This document shows positions 22,101-34,200 of a DNA stretch of 64,000 bases, one piece after another; the stretch's first letter is position 1; the number at the start of each line of letters is the position of its first letter. The position numbers were made by a program, and so were the translations under genes. The notes below the pieces were generated by a model, which worked only from the letters and a program-made list of their open reading frames with translations, made no database searches and was not told the DNA's origin. Source of the stretch: Anisakis pegreffii (taxonomy: Eukaryota > Nematoda > Chromadorea > Rhabditida > Anisakidae); contig JAPYMA010000328.1 in NCBI GenBank assembly GCA_035041965.1, positions 248,001-312,000 of the forward strand, in the 5' to 3' direction.

Positions 22101-25100
22101 GAGTTTTCTCATAGGTTGTTGCTCCTTTGAATTTACTGACCCCGAATTGACTCGTAGAATGTTTCCACTGGTACCACATTTCAGTGATCGCTACACTACC
22201 TGATCCGCGGTTTTGCCTTCACTAATTTACTTGTGAGATGCATAGAGAGGTACAAAAACGTTGAATTATTGGTCGTTTTCTATTCGAGTTACTGTCTCAT
22301 GAACTATAGTCTAAAGACACTAAGTATGAGAAGAGGATAGTAATAGTGCTTTAGCCAAAATGCACGGTGAGTATTTACGTGCCTAGTATGTTATAATGGA
22401 AGCTTGAGTGAGAAATGATATAATCCGATTGTAACTAAAGACATTGATAAACAAATAATCCTAACGATGAAATCTATGATAAAACTGGCCATATGGTCTA
22501 ATTACGTCAACATTAGTACAACGATATTGTTTTTCTATAAATCAGTTGAGAAAGTGCATCAGTATTTTCCAACCAAAAGAAACCATTTTTATTTCAAAAT
22601 TTAGCGAACATTTTCTTTGTTTACATCATCCCATCAGCTGACACTGGGAACTCTATTTTTTTGCAATGCTGAAGTATTACTCGTTGATCACTTCAATCGA
22701 ATTATGGCTTTACAAATGTTCTCAACGCAAAAAAAACTCCCTCATTTTCTCGTCTTTCAATTTAGCGCATTCCATTGAATGCTTCATTTTCATGATGATG
22801 ACAAAGAAAGACGCGAATAGACTTCATCCAACATTCAACGACGAAGCAACTAAATAATCAGCTCTAATTTGATGACAAAAAAAAAGTTTGATGCTATTGG
22901 AGAATGAAGTGCAGAATAAATGGATGAATTCCATTGAGATGCTCAGCGGAAAACGATGCTCATTATGAGCGCAGTTGAATAAAAACACGTCGAATTGAAT
23001 GCATGGAACAAATTCTCATCTCATTACTAAATGAATTCTAAAGATATGCACTCTCTCGAGAGTATTCTCGAGAGACTAATTTTAGCTGCATGAAAGGAAT
23101 ATAAAAAGTGGATAAGAACATTCAGTCTTAATTCTAGTGAAAACATTTGAGCATGTGATAAGCAGTTGTTGTCTTATCTTTTTGAAGCTTATTTGAGCTT
23201 ATTATAGTTTCATCTCTTCGAAGCAATTTCATAAATTCATAAAATTTATCTCAGTTTACTAATTTAACTGAAATTTGGATTTGATCCTGGCAGTATGACG
23301 CAGCAAACTCGACAAAGTCGTCATCGACCACAGAATAGTTATCCGTGGAGCAGAGATTAGCTTTGAAACCCACCTAGAATCTCGCTTAAGTTTATTTAAT
23401 CCTTTCAAAGTTCTGTGTCTTAATAGTGCTGAAAAAACCGTAGCTGTTCTCATTACACGAATGTAAGTATGGGGGAAATGAAGTGAGATCTATTTTACAT
23501 TGAAAATAGACGTCCTGAAATTGAACGAACGTCTTAAATTAGACTCCGGGTTTGAATCTGACATTTATATCTGGTAATTCGAGAAAAATCCTTATAAATT
23601 ACCACGGAATAAAACGTTCATTTTTTGTTTTTCATTGAGATATTAGAGAAATTGAATCGCTTGTTGAAGTTTCATGGTTCCGTTTTGAGCTCGTATTGAG
23701 CATTTCAGTCAAGTTTCATCAAATTTCTTGCTCTGATTTAAATCGAATTGAGAAGCACCGAACTGAAGCCATTCAGTCAAAAGTTTTTTCAAATGGTCAG
23801 TGCAGATTATCTCGATTAAGCAAATTACGTAAACGATTGACGAATCCAGATTCTTTTTTGGGGTGCAGCGAAGCAAGAAACGAAACGAGTCAGTGCTGTT
23901 CGTTATTTTTCGAAGTCAAAATAATATCGACTAGTTCAAGTCGCTGGATGCCATGCAATTTGCTAACATTCTTTTCGAACGAACCTTGTCTCTTGTCAAA
24001 TCGTGATTTCTGTTCCGGCAATCAGAGATTTTCAGCTGACGTCTTTAATTAATTTTGCCGTTGTTAGAGGACAATTTATTTGAAAAAGCGTATGAAGCGT
24101 GTTATTATTGGGCATTTCGATGATATTTATAACTGTGCTGTTGATGGACGGAATAATTATGCGCATTCAACTGAATAATTCATAAACACTCGCTCATAAT
24201 GCTTAAGGCTGTTTATAATCACCCGATGAATCTGTCAATATCTTTCCAGCTTTCTAAAATCGACCAGTGCACGATAATATTGGTTTGTTCGGTTAAACGT
24301 CAGATGACTCATGCAGCCAATCTGATCTTAATATTGGGTTCAGAGTAGACATATGATCAATGTATGTGGTGTCACTGTTACACCGTCAACTTAAAACATC
24401 AAAACCACGCACATGCGTTCATTACCTCTCTCACCTCCACATTTGTGCTGTGTATAACCACAAATCTGCCGTCGTATCAGTTTATTTTAACAGTATCGTT
24501 GACATTGCTGATTAGTATCATGCACATAGTGTTATAAGACGGTGTCAGCGCCAACCGTTACATGTATTATGAATCTTTTCGAATGACTATGAATCATTCG
24601 AGTGAGTATTATGCAAACAAACGTGAAAATATGAATAACAGTCAATAGTGATTTGCAAAAAGCACACCGTCGCATCAATTACTGTTGTTGCGTGCGATTG
24701 ATTTCGATGACCACTCACACTGCTGTTCCCATTATTACTCGTGTTATTGTTAATATTATCGTTCGATTTATTGTTGTTGAACAAACCCGAGTTTTATGAC
24801 TTTGTCTGTGTGCCATCTGTCATTCTCCATCGGTCGTCACTCACCACTTTTCTGGTCACATTCAGTTTGGTTGGCATTGTTCTTGCGCTCTCATGACCAG
24901 CTAATAGCTCGTAGAGAAAGTTGCAGTTTTTGATTGGCGTTAATGGCATTCGTTATTGAGAATGTTCACAATCAGCTAATTTATTAAATGGATCTCTTCG
25001 ATGGGACGACCAATTAAGCTGGTTGAAGTGAGATAATCTGAATGAGTATGACGCATGTAATCCGCAGAATGTGTGCGACATGGCGTTGACATGAGGATAT

Positions 25101-27923
25101 GTATCGAGCGATCAAAGTGCAACTGTCGTGAATGACGTCTGCAAGTATTGTGCAGCTTTCGAATGATGTATTTAGAATCCTATGATGAACTTAACATGAT
25201 CCGATTGAATCCGCACAATCAGTTGAAAATTTCCTTACAATTAGTGAATCGATAACATGATTTTGTGGGATCTCTCATGCATTTATTGTATACTTTGCAT
25301 TGTCAATATTGTGTTTTACTTACGATTAATAGGTTTTTATGCCTATGTCAACTATCCCCGTAGCTCGCTGCAAACAATCTGCTGAGTTGAGATAATATAC
25401 AAATACAAATCATGAGATATAGTGAACGATACAGGATTTGCATGTGATGTAGATAGCACGTGGTATTTACATTATATTCCATCCATACATTATTCATGTG
25501 ATGCGTTCATTTCTGTGTACTTGTCGATTGAAGATGGTAGTAATAGAAATGTTGTGCGAAGCCGTGAGCCACTGCCTTAGGGGAGCAGTCAGATTGCAGA
25601 TGAAATGAGAATACCAGTGTAATATTTTTTTCCTATAATTAGTGAAATTTGGTTCCATTTCGTGAGTGGCTCTAATCATTGTTGAGATCTCTCGTTTGCG
25701 GATGTTCAAATAATTATTGTAAAAGCACGATGTCAGTTTTCATTTTCAGTTTGTTTTCGCCATAATTTCTTGATAATCTTGATTGCAGTCGAGAGTTTTG
25801 CTTTTCCTGGAAAGCCTCGAGGTAATCTTCGATCGGCGCAGGATTTTTGCTAACGGTTTTCATAGGTGGATGCTCGTGGAAGGTAGTGACATACGCCAAG
25901 AATCACAATTCTTTTCAATGCAATCAACTAATTATTCTTAATTGGGCTCTGTCCGAAGCAATTTTATTCATTTTAACGAACATTTGACGTTACTGAGAGT
26001 TGTTCACGTTTTTTTAGCATTACTTGCCGTGGCATTAGGTTTTAGGTGATGGAAGTTCAGTATGAGGATTCTGAATGTACTGATTCAATTTCTGAGTTTG
26101 ACATCAAATGTAACACCCACCATGTATTGTTATCATTTTAGTACGCAAATCGATTCGAGTGAAAAGTACTCATGAAGTGCTTTTATTGCATGAATGAATA
26201 TTTCATTGAAATGCTCATCAATCTAGTCGTTCGTATCGAATCAAATTATCAGTTGAATTTGATGAGAGGGAAACAATTCTAGAGCTTGATTTTTCTCACT
26301 TGCAAATTCATTGCTTAATCAATTTTTCATGATGATGGCGTTTGCATGAGCATTTATCAACAGCTCATGTTGCCACCTCACTAGACCTTTATTTGCCTGC
26401 AAATTGTAAACATTATCCAATGTAATGAATGCAAGTGTTGCAATAAATATGCAACATTAAATCGGTAGTGACTTTTATAATTGCTCACTTATAATTGTAG
26501 CTGCATAACATGAAACAACGATAACACCTTATAAGATTGCACACGGTCAACTGATGCCGAGGCATTTCGCATTCAACGCAGTGGACTCGTATTGTGAGCA
26601 ATGCTTTAAAATAATTGAATTCTCAATGAGCCATACCGAAACGATGTGAAGGCAGGCATCTCATGTCCCCCTACTTTATTGGAATGCGACTTTATTATTC
26701 AGTTGTATTACTCACTGTCGAGACAGTCTTCTATTGTTATGTAATCGTTAATCGCTGGTATTTTTTATTGTTATTATGCGTTCATCGTCATTGAATTTCA
26801 CCGATCACTTTTTGATCACTTAGTCAAATAATATTTTGCGCTGATTGATTGATTGATCGGTTGATTGTACTGAAGGTTTGTTGAACCGTGAAAATTTGCT
26901 GGCATTTTATTTGTGAATGTCCGCAGTGTCATTCTCAGCACATCACTTCGAATCGAAACTTTTGAACTCGTCAGCACTTTACAATTTCTAAATACATAAT
27001 TCATCATCTAAAATCACATTTGTGAGCGGAATGGGTTGGCGGAGTGAACGTTAAATGGGATGTTGAAGCCTCATAATGATGTTGTTTTCAATGCGATCAG
27101 TCACTTGTTCTATGATACCAATGCTAGTTTTATCCAGATATCTGAGTGCGTAATTCGTGCTTAAGTCATAAACTTACCGAATCCATGCTCTATTTATTGC
27201 CTCAAATAAAGTGAAGTTAAACTGATTTCTGAGGTTGTTAAATTGACTTGAGGTCGTTCATTTTCGAAGGATACCTCTAGCGGTTACCTTTAGTTAGCTT
27301 AAAGCGAAGCAAAGTCAAATATTCATAATTGATGGCCAGTGTTTTCAACAGTTGTCACAGCAAAAAATTGAGCCGACATGATATTCGACGATGCATTTGA
27401 ATAATGGTTTGTTGGGATATTGCGTATTGTCACGAAGAGAGCTCTTTCTGGATATTCCATTAAGTTTATTGATCATCTTTTTTGCATTCACTTTATTGTA
27501 TTGCACTTATCGTTAGTTTATCAGCAACACGCAGTACAATTCAATTTTCGTTTGCGAATTCTCCCATCAGTTCAGCTAGTTGTCCTCTTCGTAGCGCTGT
27601 GCCTTATTCAAAACATTCTGTTTGTAGTACATTCGTGAAAGTGATCGATTCTTTCTTGTTTTACTTACAATTAATGATGATTCAAATTATGATTGATTAT
27701 TAACCGTATAACTGAATGTATTGAACATCGTTCATGCTTATTGTTACAGCCAGTCGCTTTCTTGACATACTCACATCCATCTTTGATTCACACCACCGTC
27801 ATTAGGTTTGTAAAGCTATTAGAAAGGGCATGGAACTGGCTTCAGAGCAATCTAACGAAGACTCGTGAAGCGAACGTTAATGATTATTCAGTCGTTTTCT
27901 CATGAAATTAACACTGTTCGATA

Positions 27924-27930
27924 TTTTTAG
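27924..27930 (+). other. Splice acceptor just upstream of LITAF start
   Basis: TTTTTAG ends two bases before the ATG. This spacing is typical for a nematode spliced-leader acceptor, though an ordinary 5'-UTR intron is also possible. Confidence 0.5.
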
Positions 27931-27932
27931 GA

Positions 27933-29080
27933 ATGGCTGAAGAAGTTAGCGAAAAACCTAAAGTCGGGACTCCTCCACCACCCTATACGCCACAACGGCC
28001 TCCTCCTCCTTACGCGCTCCAAAACGCCGCCATACTGGAGTCCAAAGAAGCACGATGTGCCCGAGCTGCGCCCACACCGTTCACCCCGTTCTCAACGGTT
28101 TCCGCTGGCTCAAGTGTGCATCCCAGACCAGTTCCTCCACCCATCTCCTTACATCCACAAAGTGTTGGTGTGAATCCATCGACTGCCGGTGCAACAACAT
28201 CGTCGAATATCGTCTCGTATGCTGTCAAGAAAGCCGACACGGCCGAACCGCATGAGGAATTTTGCCCGAAATGTCAGGTACGCTGTTGAAAGTTCATAGC
28301 AATTTCAGTGTGACAATGATTGTGGTGATGAAAACTGAACTGATTCAGGAATGAATTGATGATACAAGTTTATCATCTATTCCAGTGGTTCACAACCTTT
28401 CGTGCCCCCCGCACCTCCTTCAAAATTTTAAGATGCCTTTGCACCCACACAACAATAGTTTATTTGAGAATGAAACGCGACGGAATGAATTTTTTAAAAG
28501 TATTGCCTACTTTACATATGTGTTGAGCTCCTTTCTCGTCTGCTTTAATTTATAAAAAGTGTAAATATACCTCGTACCACTCTCGCACTCCCTCTCACCC
28601 TACCCTCTCATCGCACCCCCTCTCGCACCTCTTTGAATACCATCTCGCACCCCCTGGGAGTGCATGTACCTTCGGTTGAGAAATCCTGATCTATGCATAT
28701 ATGGATATTCGTGGTTGACTGTAACAGTAAAAGTTCACAGCACATAAGACTGATTGTGTCGTTGGCTATGTGGAGTGCTCCAAGTCAATGAGATAGCCAT
28801 CATTCACCTATTACATAGTACAAAATTTGGTGAATAATTGAATGCTTAAAGCTTTGATTGAACTCGAGTTGATGTCGATTTAATTTCATTTCAGTGTCGT
28901 ATACGAACAAGGCAAAGGTTCGTCACAGGAAAGTTAACGTGGTTTTTGGTGATCATAATCTTCATCATATTCTTTCCACTTGCTTTTCTACCGTTTCTGG
29001 TCGATTCGTGTAAGAATGTACACCACGTGTGTCCAAAATGTGGTATGCTTCTCTCGGTGAAGAAGCGCTTCTTCTGTTGA
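27933..29080 (+). CDS. LITAF-domain (SIMPLE-like) zinc membrane protein, two exons
   Basis: Proteins of the LITAF/CDIP family sit on the cytosolic face of late endosomes and lysosomes and recruit WW-domain ubiquitin ligases and ESCRT. Exons 27933-28277 and 28895-29080 give 176 residues. The N-terminal half is Pro-rich with two PPPY motifs (residues 15-18 and 24-27), expected NEDD4-type WW ligands. The LITAF domain has a first CPKC (111-114) and a second CPKC (161-164), the four zinc ligands, around a hydrophobic segment (about 130-150, WFLVIIIFIIFFPLAFLPFL) thought to insert into one membrane leaflet. The intron falls right after the first zinc knuckle and contains a hAT MITE. Nematodes have several paralogues, so no symbol is given. 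Confidence 0.94.
28383..28688. mobile_element. hAT MITE, 306 bp, in LITAF intron
   Basis: The left end CAGTGGTTCACAACC and right end GGTTGAGAAATCCTG are inverted repeats of the familiar hAT type (CAGTGGTTCTCAACC-like). The flanks ATCTATTC (28375-28382) and ATCTATGC (28689-28696) match at 7 of 8 bases, as expected for an 8-bp target duplication. The interior has a C-rich stretch with repeated CTCGCACC motifs. No coding frame. Confidence 0.92.
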
Positions 29081-31277
29081 TTATTGTGATACCTCTTGCT
29101 TGCGATTGTCATTGTCATTGTGATGTTTAATCCGATTGAACTTGATGAGATGTCGTTATCTGATAACAGATGTTATTTATCGTATTGATGTGCTATTGAT
29201 ATACATTGAGATTGACTGATAAAATTATGTGATATGATTTGGTAAAGATGAAAAAACTCGTTTGGAGTGTTTCACGACTCAGCAATGTTGCAACTGAATT
29301 GTGGTTAGAATCATAAAGCGCGATGAATTTCTCAGTTTCTTTCAAGGCTCTGGAAAATGAATATATGGTTTGTTGGGATATTTTTAGAGAAGCGGGCTCT
29401 TTTTTGAGGGATGCTTGTGCTATTGCATTTTTTATCGCTTACGGTTTTTTCATGGGAAGAACAATCCGTTGTGAGGATTACGGGGAAAAAAATCAATTTA
29501 TGGGTGTTTCCGAGCGGTTTTACGAGGAAAGGAAACATAGAAAGTGTGATGTTGAATCACCGTTTGTACATAAAATTGCAGCGATCATAAATGGTTATTA
29601 TTACTATTATTATTCTATTGAAATTTTAATTCTGATCAGTATTGAATGTGTAACTTTAAATTTTGCTCGAATGTTCTAGTTTCATTCGGTTTGTATAAAA
29701 TCAGAGGTTTTCTTTAGCTCATAAACAACGATTCCAGTTGCTTCATTTTTTTCGATTATATGTCGAACGCGTTTTCAGATTATTCAGTGCAAAACGATTT
29801 CTCTTTGTGTTGCTATATTTTGCTCGGAATGAATAAACGATGTAGGCATCGTTCTTTTCTTCAAATACCACAATTTGAATTGGCTCTTCGTCATTGTGTT
29901 CGTTTCTGAAACCGAAAAGTAATGATATGTTTTTGGCATATAATTAAATCACTCACAATCAGATTGAAGGCCAGCCAGGTGCAGGCAGAATACGATCTTG
30001 CTGTGGAATGCTATTCACTAATGTGCAGCAAGAATTCTATTCGTCATAATCAAATAATGAATAAGAACTGCTCAAAATGCCTAAATATACAATAGAATAC
30101 ATTCAATGATACACATTCAAAGGTTATCACCGGATTGCAGAAGATGTTTCGTTGCTTTTCATTTCGAATGATGTCATTTGGAAAAAATATTTTTGGATGC
30201 AAGCAATGGAGAGAGGAAAGAATGAGGGACCAAGTTATAACTTTACAACGCTGCGTTTTAACGGTGATTTGGAGCAATTCAATGAAATAATATTGAATCA
30301 TTATTATTGGTGATAAGTGATATTTACGTTTTTGTACAAATTTAAACGATGAATGTGTCAGTTTGAAATGATGTTCAAACAATGAAAAATTATGTGAACC
30401 ATTTCGGCCAAGTTTCTCTGACGATCGAGAAACATTTGATGTTGTTGATTAAACTTAACAAGTTATCTTCAACATTAAATGGTTATTCTCCGCAATTCTG
30501 AGCTACTGATAAATTCATCAAGAAATCTCACGAGTTGTTTAGGCCATAAAACAAAAACTTTGAACGTGCATGAACCACCCGATGTGATAGATAAACAAAC
30601 AGTTCGTATAAATTATTGCGAGAGAAATGACAAAAAGAAATAATTCATTTATACATTTCACGCACAAAAACACGTCATCAGTAAGAAATTGATCACAAAT
30701 GCTCAAAATAACTGCGAAATAAAACACTAACAATAACAAGTAAAACCATAATTTGCAAGATCGAACAATGAAGGAATATTGTTAATTCAATATTCCACGT
30801 GCTGCTCTTCTAACCATCCGGCATAAGTTCATGCATTGCTGCACTTATTAAATTGCTTATTAATTTCAATAAGTGCAATCTTCAGCAGTTACACTTATTA
30901 AAAAATTTGCCGGAGAGCATTCACTATACCGGAATTCTTCCGAATGTCAACAAATAACGAATGAACGGATGAATGATCGGTTGAATCTCGAGAGTTTGTT
31001 CCAGAAATAATGAAATTGGGTGGAAACTCAGAAAAATCATCTGTACAAGAGCATTACTTCAAAAATATTCTCATCGTAAGGTACTCTTTCAAATTTGATC
31101 GTATCGTTCAATTCGGCCAGTCACTAGACAGGAAATCAATCCGAAAATTTCTCTCATCGAATAGAGCATTGTTGATGATAGATTGAAGAATTCGGGTGAG
31201 ATGCTGCAGACTCGTAAGAACACTTAGGTAAGAGAGGAAAACTGGGCAGAATCACTGAATGTGACAAAGATCAATGT
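29081..31277. other. Intergenic region between convergent genes
   Basis: About 2.2 kb between the LITAF stop (plus) and the 3' end of the minus-strand secreted-protein gene, so the two genes converge. An open frame of 118 codons at 29323-29679 has a Tyr run coded by TAT/TAC repeats and no recognisable family; I treat it as chance. AATAAA at 29833 is a possible LITAF poly(A) signal but is about 750 bases from the stop. Confidence 0.5.
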
Positions 31278-31283
31278 TTTATT
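31278..31283 (-). terminator. Poly(A) signal AATAAA of the secreted-protein gene
   Basis: On the minus strand AATAAA begins three bases after the TAG stop (31289-31287). If used, the 3' UTR would be only about 15-30 bases long, short even for nematodes. Confidence 0.6.
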
Positions 31284-31286
31284 TGG

Positions 31287-34200
31287 CTATGATTGAGTGA
31301 AACAAGATTGGAATAGCTGCTGGATTTGTGTACAACTGGCTTTTGGGAAGTATTGTTTGGCGAGAGAGCAGTTCTCGCTGACCCATTCGGACGGACTCTT
31401 CATTTTGAAGACGCGTCCAAATTTACGAATCGCATTACACTGTGACGCCGATAAACGTTGAACTGTACCGTTATCCGATGATTCGGCCGGTTGTGATTGA
31501 TCCTGCTGATCCTGCAATTTCTGCCCATCAAAAAAGGAATGACAGATTCATCTTGATTAGATTCATGCTCATTGATCTAATGAAGGTGACCGCAGAAACT
31601 GAGTAATACAAGGACGAAATATCCTACAGTTAAGCATCGCTTTCAAATTGCATTGATAATCAAAAACTGTAAGGATGGATTAAACACGTTCTTAATATTT
31701 GGTAAACTATCAGTTGAATAGCGCTGAACGGTTGATCTTCAAATTCACTCTATGTTTTTAATCAGTTCTAGAGATCAAATCCTGTTGTTTCGATTGACTT
31801 ATTTTATCCTGAACTTGACACTTCTTAGGCAGCGGCCGTTGTCCCAACACCCATTTCATCGAATTATTAGCGTGATTTTTTGGCTACAACTCCATGGATT
31901 AATCAAAAACTTACTGCTACTGGGGCGGTAACTGCTGGTTGATCTGGCTTCGTTGTAATCGTTTTTAGCAAATCCGATTGAGCATTGCTCAAGAAGGGAT
32001 TCGTTGAACCGCCGCTGGCCGCTTTCAGAATGGCCATTTTGACGGCTTTCTCTTTCATTCGTTGCTCCATTTCATGTTGTGCTATCCACTCGTGCTGTTT
32101 TCGCTCGGTCTCGGCCAGTTGCTCGAGTTCTTTCGTGATCTCCTCTCGTCTCTCCAGATCACTCTTTCGTGCCTCACCATTATTCAACTCTTGCAATCGG
32201 TCGATACGCATTTGCTCTTCTCGCAATTCACGTGCCTGCAACAATGAAACTGTAACGAATCAGTTCTTCTAAAGATATTCGATCAAATCTCTGACCGAAC
32301 CTAAAATAATTCCCAGCTTCTACAGCGATAACGAATTTGTATTGTACAGTTGTGATGAAAAGACAATATACGAGATACCAATATAAAATGTGACCATGTA
32401 TGCAACAACGTTACAATATTCGAACACCAGTTTTGCTGAGTTGAAAATGGAACCGGCGGAAATGATAAAATGATAGTTTGATCAGAGGGAAATACCTTTT
32501 CTAAACGTTTTCGTTCCTCTCGAATTTGCCTTTCCTCTTCCTCGTTACTGGCGTTCAATTCCAGCTCAAGCAGTCTTTCTTGTTTGGCCAGAAATCTGTT
32601 CCTTTCCTCCAGCTCTTTCATTCGTTGCTTCTCCTCGACACTGAACTGTGACATTTCTTGTTGCCTCAGTAATGCGATATTCCGTTCCTCCTCTATCTTT
32701 TTTCGTAACATAGCCGTATTGACGGGTCCTCCTCTGAAACGTCATTGATCACACTTGAGCAAATTACTTTTGCTTATTGGTACTGTTTCAATTTGAAAAT
32801 GTTTCGAGTGACTCGAACGAATCAGTTTAGTATTCAATCGTAGCTTATTGATATTGCTTTATAAACGAAATGGTGAATTCACAGATTGTGAAGTGCGATG
32901 AATAAACTAAGAAATGTCTCACTGAATTGTTGGTGTCATCCATGGGTTGAACATTTTCTTTTGTTGATTTTTACTGAAATATATTCCGCGTAAAAATTCA
33001 TTCTGATTTAACTAGTGCCAATGTCGAGGCATGTATTCATGCATTCATCGAAATCTCAGGCTTACAGATAAGTGCAAAACTTTTTAGGCTGCGCTCATTC
33101 TGTAGATTTTTGATGAAGTTCTGTACTTGTCGTCAAAATTGGATAGGAAACAAAGTTGGGTGCGAATTTTATTGAAAAAAAGCGAAATAAAAGAGAACGT
33201 CAATAAACTGGACGAACTGACCTGTTGGTCTCGGCTTTATGCCCGGAATGTTGGTCACTTGCTGCGGTCGTTTTACCTTTGGAAACGTCTTCTTTTGCAT
33301 GTGAATCGATTGAAAATGCGAAATCTGGTGTCGTTTTGTGCTCGAGTTTACTGGACTTAGAATCACCTGCTTTCTGAGTTCCTTCTTCAACATTTTCTTC
33401 TGCGCCCTCTCCAGAACCATCTCCACTAGCCTCTTCAATTTTTTCAGTTGAGCTCTTTGCATCGGTTATTTCAGTGGAGGACTGTTTGGACTTTACATTC
33501 CCATTATTGTGCTCCACTTTAGACGTGTTTCCAATGGAAGCGATTGATTCTGACTTGTCTCCAGCTTCTAAATTATCTTGAATACTTTCATCACCTTCTT
33601 CAGAAACCTTTTTAAGTGGAATCGTCAGCGAATAGATGGATGCAGTCCCTTCGCTTTTATACACGGTTCCATTGGACGACTCGTCGAGATCGGATGAATT
33701 TGCAGCAGCCATGAGACGTTCTGCCATGGCCGACGTCAGCGGTATGAGAGCTGGACGTCGCACTGCTGTGTTCTTATCAGCGTCGGATGCTTCCAACTCC
33801 GAAGATTTTGTCCCCTCTATGCCATTAGAATCGGCGAGTTCTGTCTCGGTCGATGAAGCGTTTGTCGACAATTTCGTGGCCGATGACTCAGCAACTTCTG
33901 ACGATTTATGAGTGTTCTTGCCCGTATGGCGATCGCGAACCACTTGAACTAAGTACAAGTGCTTCTCTTCTTTATCTTCAGCGTTCTTATTGCCCTCCTC
34001 TTCATCATCATTCTCTTCGTTCGAGCGTTCACTTTGCTCAGCACTCTTGTCTTTCGTTCCGTCCTTGTTTTTCTCAGAATCCTCTACATCGACGATTATT
34101 TTCTCTTCTTTGGTTTTTTCGCGGTGTGCTCTCAGCTTTCGTCTCAGGCGTTCCAGTGCTTCACGCCATTCTTGTCGTATCTGTTCGTTTCCATCATTTT

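Larger units (their letters stand above)
15724..27923. other. Long gene-poor region
   Basis: About 12 kb of AT-rich sequence with no protein family I can recognise. Items seen: a 23-bp tandem repeat at 18204-18285, a minus-strand frame with a membrane segment at 18808-19137, a C-rich patch at 21070-21190, the palindromic CTCTCGAGAG/TTCTCGAGAGA pair near 23052-23077, and an ATTG-rich run at 26841-26867. It may hold distal regulatory DNA or introns of an undetected gene. Confidence 0.5.

Noticed and set aside
24587..24784. Asn-rich minus frame (NNNKSNDNINNN) like a transcription-factor low-complexity region.
   Set aside because: A TAA lies just upstream in frame with no ATG or acceptor between, so it cannot be entered plausibly.
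29323..29679. 118-codon frame downstream of the LITAF gene.
   Set aside because: It has a Tyr run from a simple TAT/TAC repeat, no family motif and no splice context; likely chance.
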